Source of the DNA: Corynebacterium kalidii
GTDB taxonomy: Bacteria; Actinomycetota; Actinomycetes; Mycobacteriales; Mycobacteriaceae
Assembly (NCBI RefSeq): GCF_022869005.1
Contig: NZ_JALIEA010000005.1
Coordinates: 30,092-94,091, forward strand
Length of the DNA: 64,000 nucleotides
Direction: 5' to 3'
Below the pieces are notes generated by a model. That model was not told the origin of the DNA and made no database searches. It worked only from the letters and a program-made list of their open reading frames with translations. The position numbers and the translations under genes are program-made. Shown piece by piece: positions 7,380 through 15,600 of this stretch. Position 1 is the stretch's first letter. Each line of letters begins with the position of its first letter.

Positions 7380-9488
7380 GTGTCCCTGCGCCTGTCCCGG
7401 CGTGCCCGGGTCACCGCCACCCTGCTGGCGTGTGCCCTGGTGTTCTCGCCGGCGGTACCGGCAGCCGCCGACCCCGCCGACCCCGCCACGCCCCCTGCCG
7501 CACCCGCTGCACCTGACGCACCCGGTGACGCCACCGACGGCCGGGAACGTCCCGACGGAGTGTCCGACGAGGCCGCCGCCGCGGTGGACGCCCCCGCCGA
7601 CACCGCGCCGGAGGCGTCCCCGCTGGCGTTCATGGACCCCGGTCCGGCACCGGCCCGTGAGCCCCTGTCCGTCACCAGCCAGGATCTGCCGGGCCTGCCC
7701 GAGGGCGTGTCGGTGGAGAAGGTCGAGTGGATCACCGACCGCTGGGTGATGCTGCACATCAACTCCGCCGCCATGCCGGGCCAGCCGGTCAAGGTCCAGG
7801 TCCACCTGGCGCGCGACTGGTACAGCGCCCCGGAGAAGACCTTCCCGTCGGTCTGGCAGCTCGGCCCGCTCTACAGCAGCGAGGACGAGAGCGCCTGGTC
7901 CTACGCCACCGACGCCGTCCGGTTCTACGCCGACAAGAACGTCAACCTGGTCCTGCCCGTCGGTGGCGGCGGGTCGTTCTTCACCGACTGGCAGGCGCCG
8001 GACGGCGGGAAGCACTTCCGGTGGGAGAGCTTCCTGACCGAGGAACTCCCCGCGGTCCTGGAGCAGGGCTGGCGCACCAACGACCGGCGTGCGGTCAACG
8101 GCCTGTCGATGGGTGCGACCGGCGCGATGATCCTGGCCGGCCGGAACGCGGAGATGTTCGATTTCGCCGCCTCGTTCTCCGGCTACCTCGACACGTCGTC
8201 GCCGCTGATGCCCCGCGCCTTCGGCATGATCACGGGCCAGGCCGGCTACGACGCCCGCCGGATGTGGGGCAACTACTATTCGCCGGCGTGGTTCACCCAC
8301 GACCCGAAGCTGCTGGTGGGCAACTTCCGGCGGGCCGGCACCACGGTGTACGTCGCGGCGGGCAACGGCCTGGCCGGCGCCTGGGACGCCGAGGGCAGTT
8401 TCCCCGGCAGCGCGGCGGACATCAACTCCGGTGCCATGGAGGCGGCGTCCCGGGTGACCAGCCAGACCTTCGTGAACTTCGCCCGTGCCGTCGGGGTCGA
8501 CACCGTCACGAAGTTCCGTCCCAACGGCACCCACATCTGGCCGTACTGGGAGTACGAGATGAAGCAGGCGTGGCCGTACATGGCCGACGCCCTGGGGCTC
8601 GAGGAGTCCGACACCGCGGTGCAGTGTGAGGCCGAGGGCGCGTTCGCCGAGGCGGTCGAGCGCTACCGGACGAACCACAACAACTACGACCTCGGCGACT
8701 GCATCAGTGGGGTCTACGAGATCCGCGACCGCGGCGGGAAGGTCACCGGCACCGCCCAGGACTTCCGTGGCGGGGTCGTCTACCTCAGGGACGGCGCGGA
8801 CCCGGACAACGGCGCCGTGGCCACGTGGGGCCGTACCGGTGCGAAGTACCGTGAGCTCGGCGGCCCCAACTCCTGGCTGGGCTACCCGCTGGAGCCGGAT
8901 TCCTGGGCCCGCGACGGCGGAGCCTGGGCACGGTTCGAGCACGGCTACATCTACTGGTCACGGGTCCAGGACGGCCGTGGCCCGGTCACGGTGAAGCAGG
9001 ACATCATCGACGCCTGGGGCCCGACGAACTGGGAGTACGGCCCGTGGGGCTACCCGGTCGCGCCGGAGGAGGACATCACCGTCGCCGGACGGACCGGCCA
9101 GGTGCAGCGCTTCGAGCACGGCGTCGCCGTGCGCACCCCGGACGGTGACGTGCGGATGCTGCACGGGGCGATCGCCGAGCGGTACCTGGGCCTGGACGCG
9201 CCGGTGCGGGACGGGCTGGGTTTCCCGGTGGGCAATCACAGTGCGACGTCCACCCCGGGCCATTTCACGGATTTCGAGCACGGTGTCATCTACTGGTCGC
9301 AGGACCACGGGACCGCGCTGATCCACCACGGGCCGCTCTTCGACGCCTACCGGGAGCAGGGCTTCGAGGGCGGTGAGCTGGGCTTCATCCTCGGCGACGA
9401 GACCGTGCACCCCGACGGCTCCCGGTCCGTGCGTTTCGAGGGCGGTACGCTCGTCCAGGACGCCGACGGGACGGTCCGCCGGGACTGA
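7380..9488 (+). CDS. Secreted mycolyltransferase-like protein with LGFP repeats, altered substrate loop
   Basis: A 702-aa paralogue of the previous PS1-type enzyme. GTG 7380 is chosen because GAGGAG lies seven bases upstream; an ATG at 7335 is in frame but would put 15 residues before the signal peptide. A Pro/Ala/Asp-rich stretch follows the signal peptide. The catalytic Ser243 (GLSMGA) and His385 (GTHIWPYW) are present, and LGFP repeats fill the C-terminal 250 residues. Unlike its neighbours, the loop normally reading LDGLR is LGPLY (161-165), so the Asp and Arg that contact trehalose in Ag85B are Gly162 and Tyr165. It may use another acceptor, such as a protein, or another donor. Confidence 0.9.
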   Translation: MSLRLSRRARVTATLLACALVFSPAVPAAADPADPATPPAAPAAPDAPGDATDGRERPDGVSDEAAAAVDAPADTAPEASPLAFMDPGPAPAREPLSVTSQDLPGLPEGVSVEKVEWITDRWVMLHINSAAMPGQPVKVQVHLARDWYSAPEKTFPSVWQLGPLYSSEDESAWSYATDAVRFYADKNVNLVLPVGGGGSFFTDWQAPDGGKHFRWESFLTEELPAVLEQGWRTNDRRAVNGLSMGATGAMILAGRNAEMFDFAASFSGYLDTSSPLMPRAFGMITGQAGYDARRMWGNYYSPAWFTHDPKLLVGNFRRAGTTVYVAAGNGLAGAWDAEGSFPGSAADINSGAMEAASRVTSQTFVNFARAVGVDTVTKFRPNGTHIWPYWEYEMKQAWPYMADALGLEESDTAVQCEAEGAFAEAVERYRTNHNNYDLGDCISGVYEIRDRGGKVTGTAQDFRGGVVYLRDGADPDNGAVATWGRTGAKYRELGGPNSWLGYPLEPDSWARDGGAWARFEHGYIYWSRVQDGRGPVTVKQDIIDAWGPTNWEYGPWGYPVAPEEDITVAGRTGQVQRFEHGVAVRTPDGDVRMLHGAIAERYLGLDAPVRDGLGFPVGNHSATSTPGHFTDFEHGVIYWSQDHGTALIHHGPLFDAYREQGFEGGELGFILGDETVHPDGSRSVRFEGGTLVQDADGTVRRD

Positions 9489-9515
9489 CCGACGGGACGG
9501 TCCGCCGGGACTGAC
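9464..9515. repeat. 26-bp tandem duplication across a stop codon
   Basis: Two identical 26-bp units (9464-9489 and 9490-9515) cover the last codons and stop of the third mycolyltransferase gene. The second copy is now 3' flank. This looks like a recent slippage event. Confidence 0.85.
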
Positions 9516-9577
9516 CGCCGCGCCCGGTCGGCAGGCTGCTAGATCCGGGCTGCCAGATCACTGCCAGGAACACCGGG

Positions 9578-9583
9578 TACTCT
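9578..9583 (+). promoter_or_regulatory. Probable -10 (TACTCT), leaderless start
   Basis: TACTCT lies eight bases before the ATG of the cutinase-like gene, which has no ribosome site. Confidence 0.45.
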
Positions 9584-9591
9584 GACTGGCC

Positions 9592-10533
9592 ATGAGAAAG
9601 TTCCTCACCGTCGTGGCGGCCCTCGTCCTCGCCGTCGTCCTGGTCATCGGCATCGGCCAGTGGGTCAACCGCGGGCCCGACGACTCCGCCGGGCCCGGAC
9701 CGGGGCCGGGCCCGACCCGGACCACCGATCCCGAACAGCCGGCGACCTGCCCGGACTACCAGCTCTTCGCCGCCCCCGGCACGTGGGAGTCGACGCCGGA
9801 GGACGATCCGATCCACCCGTCGTCGCGACCCCACTCCCTGCTGCTCAACGTCACCCGGCCGTTGCAGGAGGAGTTCGGCGACGGGGTCGACGGCGGCCAG
9901 CTGAAGACCTGGACGCTGCCCTACGCCGCGCAGTTCCGCAACATCCAGGCCCTGCGGGAGATGTCCTACGACGACTCCCGCAACCAGGGCTACGCCAGGC
10001 TCGAGGGGGAGATGACCGCGGTGCACGAGAGCTGCCCGGCGACCCGCATGATCCTCGTCGGGTTCAGCCAGGGCGCGGTGCTCACCGGTGACCTCGCCAC
10101 GGCCATCGGCAACGGCCACTCCACCGTGCCCGCCGACGCCGTCGCCGGCGTCGCCCTGATCGCCGACGGCCGACGCGAGGACGGCAAGGGCAACCTCATC
10201 GGGAGCCCCGACGTCACCGGCATCGGCGCGGAGATCGCGTTGAGCCCCGTCGGCGCGCTCGTCGCGCCGATCGTGCCGGGCGCGTCCATGCGGGGGCCGC
10301 GTCCTGAGGGCTTCGGCGCCCTGCAGGACAACACCCTGCAGTTCTGCGCCCCGGCTGACCTGGTGTGCAGCGCGCCGCGCGACATCGGCAACGCCGTGCA
10401 GCGGGCCAACGACCTCATCGACGCCAACAAGGTCCACGCCGAGTACTCCAGCAACGGCACCGTCGTCGAGGGCGGCACCGTGCCGGAATGGATCAACAAC
10501 TGGGTCCGCGACATCATCGCCGAGGGCCGGTAA
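9592..10533 (+). CDS. Cutinase-family envelope hydrolase (Culp6/Rv3802c-like)
   Basis: A 313-aa protein with one N-terminal TM anchor or signal (residues 5-22), a Gly/Pro-rich linker and a cutinase alpha/beta-hydrolase domain. The nucleophile is Ser159 in GFSQGAVL. Rv3802c, its mycobacterial counterpart at the same position, has phospholipase A and thioesterase activity and is essential; a role in mycolate layer control is inferred from that and from its place upstream of fadD32 and pks13. Cys residues such as those in ATCPDY and QFCAP likely form disulphides, as in other cutinases. Confidence 0.88.
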   Translation: MRKFLTVVAALVLAVVLVIGIGQWVNRGPDDSAGPGPGPGPTRTTDPEQPATCPDYQLFAAPGTWESTPEDDPIHPSSRPHSLLLNVTRPLQEEFGDGVDGGQLKTWTLPYAAQFRNIQALREMSYDDSRNQGYARLEGEMTAVHESCPATRMILVGFSQGAVLTGDLATAIGNGHSTVPADAVAGVALIADGRREDGKGNLIGSPDVTGIGAEIALSPVGALVAPIVPGASMRGPRPEGFGALQDNTLQFCAPADLVCSAPRDIGNAVQRANDLIDANKVHAEYSSNGTVVEGGTVPEWINNWVRDIIAEGR

Positions 10534-10559
10534 TTCCCGCGGCGGGGTGGGCGAGACGA

Positions 10560-10565
10560 TAGAAT
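10560..10565 (+). promoter_or_regulatory. Probable -10 of fadD32 (TAGAAT)
   Basis: A good -10 match 66 bases before the fadD32 start. No convincing -35 is visible. Confidence 0.35.
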
Positions 10566-10631
10566 CCACGTGAGTTCTTTGCAGAAACCACGTACGACGA
10601 CCGCTACCCACACAGTAATGAGGGATACCTG

Positions 10632-12524
10632 ATGGACATCAGCGCCGCGATGGCACAGTTCTACGACGACAAGGGCGAGATCGCGATCCCGGACCAGCTC
10701 TCGCTCTCGGCCATGTGCGAGATGCTGTACACGATGGCACAGATGGAGGGTGCGGTGGACACCCCGCTGATCACCTTCCACGACTTCAGCGGTGGTGCCG
10801 AGGGGCAGGCGGTGACCTGGACCCGTGCCGAGGTCAACACTCGCATCAAGGCCGTGTGCGTCCGGCTTCAGCAGGTCACCGAGCGCGGTGACCGGGTGGC
10901 GATCCTCGCCAACAACAGCCCCGAGTACCTCTTCGGGTTCATGGGCGCCCTCTACGCCGGTACCGTGCCGGTGCCGCTCTACGACCCCACCGAGCCGGGC
11001 CACGCCGACCACCTGTCGGCGGTCCTGGAGTCGTCCACGCCCACCGTGGTGCTGACGAACAAGACCTCGGCCGGGCACGTGCGCAGCCACTTCTCCTCCC
11101 TCCCCTCGTCGGAGCGTCCCCGTGTGCTCACGGTCGACGCCCTGCCGGACTCGCTGGCCGAGGACTGGCAGAACCCGATGATGGCGATGATGGAGCACCC
11201 GGAGCTGGCGCCGAAGTCGGGCGACCCGGCGTTCCTCCAGTACACCTCCGGGTCCACCCGCACGCCCGCCGGCGTGGTGCTGACCCACCGCAGCATCGTG
11301 ACCAATGTGCTGCAGGTCTTCCAGGCCGCCCAGCTGAAGACCCCGCTGCGGCTGGTCAACTGGCTGCCCTTCCACCATGACATGGGCATCATCCTGTCGT
11401 CGTTCGTGCTGATCCTGGGGATCCCGCAGGACATCATGGCCCCGCGCGACTTCATCCAGGACCCCGGCCGGTGGATCGGCCAGCTCGCCGACCGCGGCGA
11501 CGGCGTGAACGTCTACTCCGGTGTGCCGAACTTCGCCCTGGAGCTGGCCTCCCGCTACGCCGACCCGGCGAAGCGCTCCGACCTGGCCGACGTCGACCTC
11601 AGCCACGTCGAGGGCATCATCAACGGCGCCGAGGCCGTCAGCCTGCAGTCCGTGGACCGGTTCTGCGACGTCTTCGAGCCCTTCGGCTTCCGCCGCTCCA
11701 CGATGCGCCCGTCCTACGGCCTGGCCGAGGCGACGGTGTTCGTCACCACCCCGCAGACCGAGGAGCGTCCGAAGCTGCGCGTCTTCGACCGTGGGCAGCT
11801 GGCCGAGGGCCGGGCCGTGGAGGTCTCCGGGGACGACACCGCCAACGCCGTGCCGATCATGAGCGTCGGTGAGCCCGGCCCCTCCCTCTTCATGCCCATC
11901 GTCGACCCCGCCACCGGTGAGGAGCTCGCCGAGGGGTCCGTCGGCGAGGTGTGGCTCCACGGCGGCAACATCGCCGCCGGCTACCTCGACCGCGAGGAGG
12001 ACACCACCGAGACCTTCCGCAACGTCCTGCCCGTGGACAAGCGTCTCGCCGAGAACTCCGCCGCCGAGGGCGCCCCGGAGGACAACTGGCTGCGCACCGG
12101 CGACCTCGCGGTCGTCGTCGACGGGCAGCTCTACATCACCGGCCGGATCAAGGACCTCGTCGTCGTCGCGGGTCGTAACCACTACCCGCAGGACATCGAG
12201 GCCACGGCCGCGGACGCCACCGCGGGCCACGTCCTGCCGGGCGTCCTCGCCGCCTTCGCGGTCGCCGGCGACCTCGTCGACAACGCCGGCGACGACTCCG
12301 GCTCCGAGCAGCTGGTCGTCGTCGCCGAGCGGGACCCCGAGGCACCGGCCGACGGCGACGCCGACGCCGTGGCGAAGATCAGGGCGGCGGTCACCGCGAC
12401 CCACGGTGTCCAGCCCGCCGACATCCGCATCGTCGACGAGGGCACGATCCCGCGGTCCTCGGCGAACAAGATCGCCCGACGCGTCTGCGCGAAGGCCTAT
12501 CTCGACGGTCGGTTCAACCGGTAG
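10632..12524 (+). CDS. fadD32: Long-chain fatty-acid-AMP ligase FadD32
   Basis: A 630-aa ANL-superfamily enzyme that activates the meromycolate-equivalent fatty acid as acyl-AMP and loads it on the N-terminal ACP domain of Pks13. The AMP-binding P-loop YTSGSTRTPAGVV begins at Tyr204; the motifs SYGLAEATVF, TGDLAVV and the C-terminal lysine region SSANKIARR are present. Length equals Rv3801c and C. glutamicum FadD2. It has the upstream neighbour Culp6 and the downstream pks13 and accD in the universal mycolate order. Confidence 0.95.
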   Translation: MDISAAMAQFYDDKGEIAIPDQLSLSAMCEMLYTMAQMEGAVDTPLITFHDFSGGAEGQAVTWTRAEVNTRIKAVCVRLQQVTERGDRVAILANNSPEYLFGFMGALYAGTVPVPLYDPTEPGHADHLSAVLESSTPTVVLTNKTSAGHVRSHFSSLPSSERPRVLTVDALPDSLAEDWQNPMMAMMEHPELAPKSGDPAFLQYTSGSTRTPAGVVLTHRSIVTNVLQVFQAAQLKTPLRLVNWLPFHHDMGIILSSFVLILGIPQDIMAPRDFIQDPGRWIGQLADRGDGVNVYSGVPNFALELASRYADPAKRSDLADVDLSHVEGIINGAEAVSLQSVDRFCDVFEPFGFRRSTMRPSYGLAEATVFVTTPQTEERPKLRVFDRGQLAEGRAVEVSGDDTANAVPIMSVGEPGPSLFMPIVDPATGEELAEGSVGEVWLHGGNIAAGYLDREEDTTETFRNVLPVDKRLAENSAAEGAPEDNWLRTGDLAVVVDGQLYITGRIKDLVVVAGRNHYPQDIEATAADATAGHVLPGVLAAFAVAGDLVDNAGDDSGSEQLVVVAERDPEAPADGDADAVAKIRAAVTATHGVQPADIRIVDEGTIPRSSANKIARRVCAKAYLDGRFNR

Positions 12525-12552
12525 TCGACTACAGTGAGACTTCTGTAGCGTG

Positions 12553-12593
12553 GCGACGGCCACCGTCGATCTTATGTTGATGGTGGCCGTCGC
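12553..12593 (+). terminator. Hairpin between fadD32 and pks13
   Basis: Perfect 12-bp arms (12553-12564, GCGACGGCCACC, and 12582-12593) with a 17-base loop and no T tail. It may end or attenuate transcripts reading from fadD32 into pks13. Confidence 0.5.
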
Positions 12594-12634
12594 ACCCGTT
12601 CCGGCCGCCCCTCCACTGTCCGTCATGAGTAAGG

Positions 12635-15600
12635 ATGAACTACTCCGAAATGTCTGAAACGTCTGGAACCCCCGGGAACGCGAATCCGTCAGCCGCCGCG
12701 CCGGCACCGACCACGGCCGCCGGCATGCGCGGCTGGCTGCGGGACTGGGTGCAGTCCACGACCGGTCTGGATGCCGCCGACATCACCGACGACCGGCCCA
12801 TGGAGGAGTTCGGGCTGTCCAGCCGTGACGTGGTGGTCCTCTCCGGGCAGCTGGAACGTCTCACCGGGGTGGCCCTCGACGCGACGGTGGCCTACGAGTA
12901 CAACACCATCGCCGCGCTGGCGAGCTTCGTCATGGCCGGTGGCGCGCGTGCGTCCCGCGCCGTGTCCGACGGGCGCCGGGACGGCCGGGACGACGGCGCA
13001 CAGGGCAGCGGGCTGAGCCCGCAGGACCGTCAGATCGCGGTCGTCGGCATGTCCGGGCGCTACCCGGGCGCCGACGACGTCGACGGCATGTGGCGCATGT
13101 TCGAGCAGGGCCGCAGCGGCGTCGGCGAGCTCCCCGAGGGCCGGTGGAGCGAGTACGCCGACGACCCCGAGATGTCCCGCCGCATGTCCGAGGCCGTCCT
13201 CACCGGCGGCTACATCGACGACATCGCCTCCTTCGACGCGGAGTTCTTCGGGCTGTCGCCGGTGGAGGCGGCGAACATGGACCCGCAGCAGCGCATCCTG
13301 CTGTCCCTGACCTGGGAGGCGCTGGAGAACGCCGCCATCCCGGCCAACCGGTTGCGCGGCCGTGACGTGGGGGTGTTCATGGGCACCTCGAACAACGACT
13401 ACGGCATGCTCATCACCGCGGACCCGTCCGAGGCACACCCGTACGCCCTGACCGGCAACTCCACCTCGATCATCGCCAACCGCATCTCCTACGCCTTCGA
13501 CTTCCGCGGCCCCTCCGTCGCGCTGGACACCGCCTGCTCGTCCTCCCTCGTGGCGATCCACCAGGCGGTGCGCTCACTGCGCGACGGCGACTCCTCCGTC
13601 GCGGTCGCCGGCGGGGTGAACCTGCTGGCGACCCCCTTCGCCACCGTCGCGTTCTCCGAACTCGGGGTCCTGAGCCCCACCGGCGGGATCCGTGCGTTCT
13701 CCGAGGACGCCGACGGCATCGTCCGGTCCGACGGCGCCGGCGTCGTCGTCCTGAAGCGGTTGTCGGACGCCCGACGTGACGGCGACGACGTGCTTGCGGT
13801 CATCGCCGGCTCGGCGGTGAACCAGGACGGCCGTTCCAACGGACTCACCGCACCGAACCCCGAGGCCCAGGCAGCCGTCCTCGAGTCCGCCTACGCCGAC
13901 GCCGGCATCGACCCGTCGCGGGTGGACTACGTCGAGGCGCACGGCACCGGCACCATCCTCGGCGACCCGATCGAGGCCGGCGCGCTGGGCCAGGTGCTCG
14001 GTGCCGGCCGCGACGTGGCTTCGCCGCTGCTGCTCGGCTCGGCGAAGACGAACTTCGGGCACACCGAGGCCGCCGCCGGTGTCGCCGGGGTGATCAAGGT
14101 CGTCGCGGCGATGCGCCACGGCGTGCTCCCGCCGACGGTGAACTTCACCGGCCCGAACCCGTACATCGACTTCGACCGCGAGCACCTCGAGGTCGTCGAG
14201 GACCCGCGTGAATGGCCGGAGTACTCCGGTGCGCCGGTCGCCGGTGTCTCCGGGTTCGGCTTCGGTGGCACCAACGCCCACGTCGTCCTTGTCGCCCCCG
14301 AGGGGGCCGCCCCGGCCGAGGAGGCCACCCCGTCTCTGCCGGACGCCTTCGACTGGGCCGGGGTGCAGGAGAGCACCGACGGTGCCGACGGTTCCGCCGG
14401 GGGGCGCCCGCTGCCGCGTCTGCTCCCGGTCTCGGGCCTGCTGCCGTCGCGCCGTCGGACCGCTGCCGCCGACCTGGCGTCGTGGCTGGAAGGAAGGTCC
14501 GGACAGGCGGTGCTCGCCGGGGCCGCCGCGGTGCAGGGCAACCGGAACCACGCCCGGTCCCGCGGCCTGGTCCTGGCACACGACACCGCCGAGGCGGCCG
14601 CCGGCCTTGCCCGGTTGGCCGAGGGCCGCAAGGGCGCCGGGATCAGCGTCGCCGACAGCCCCGAGCGGGAAGGCGCGGTCTGGGTCTACTCCGGGTTCGG
14701 CTCGCAGCACCGCAAGATGGGCAAGGAGCTCTACACCCTGTCGCCGCTCTTCGCCGCACGGCTCGACGAGGTCGACCGGGTGGTGCGGCAGGAGGCCGGC
14801 TACTCCGTGGTCGAGATGATGCTCGACGACGCACAGACCTTCGGCACCGAGACCGCCCAGGTGGGCATCACCGCCATCCAGATCGCCCTGACCGACCTGA
14901 TGACCGGCCTGGGTCTGCGTCCCGCGGCCGTCGTCGGTCAGTCGATGGGTGAGATCGCCGGGGCCTACGCCGCCGGTGGGCTGTCCATGGAGGACGCGGT
15001 GACCGTGGCCTGCCACCGCGCGCGCCTCATGGGCGAGGGCGAGACCCTGCTGCCCGAGGACCGGCAGGGCGCGATGGCCGTGGTGGAACTCGGGGTAGAG
15101 GACCTCGTGGAGTTCCAGAAGGAGCACCCGGAGTTCGCCGCCGTGGAACCGGCGGTGTACGCCGCGCCGGGGATGACCACCGTCGGCGGGCCGGCCCAGC
15201 CGGTCGCCGACCTCGTCGCCCACCTGGAGGGCGAGGGCAAGTTCGCCCGCATGCTCAAGGTGAAGGGTGCCGGGCACACCAGCATGCTCGACCCGATCCT
15301 CGGTGAACTCCACGCCGAGATCAGCGGGATCACCCCTCTGCCGATCCACACGCCGGTCTACAGCAGCGTCGACCGTGGCGTCACGTACCGTCCGGGCGCG
15401 GTGGTGCACGACGCCGACTACTTCCTGCGGTGCACCCGGCACCCGGTGTGGCTGTCGGACGCCACCGGCACGCTCTTCGACGAGGGCTTCCGCACCTTCG
15501 TGGAGTTCTCCCCGAACCCGGTTGCGCTCATGCCGATGATGAACACCGCCTTCGCCCACGACGCCGGTGAGTCGAGCCTGATGTACCTGCTCAAGCGCAA

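Noticed and set aside
9990..12707. A 905-codon minus-strand open frame over fadD32
   Set aside because: Same antisense effect of high GC3; FadD32 motifs are on the plus strand.
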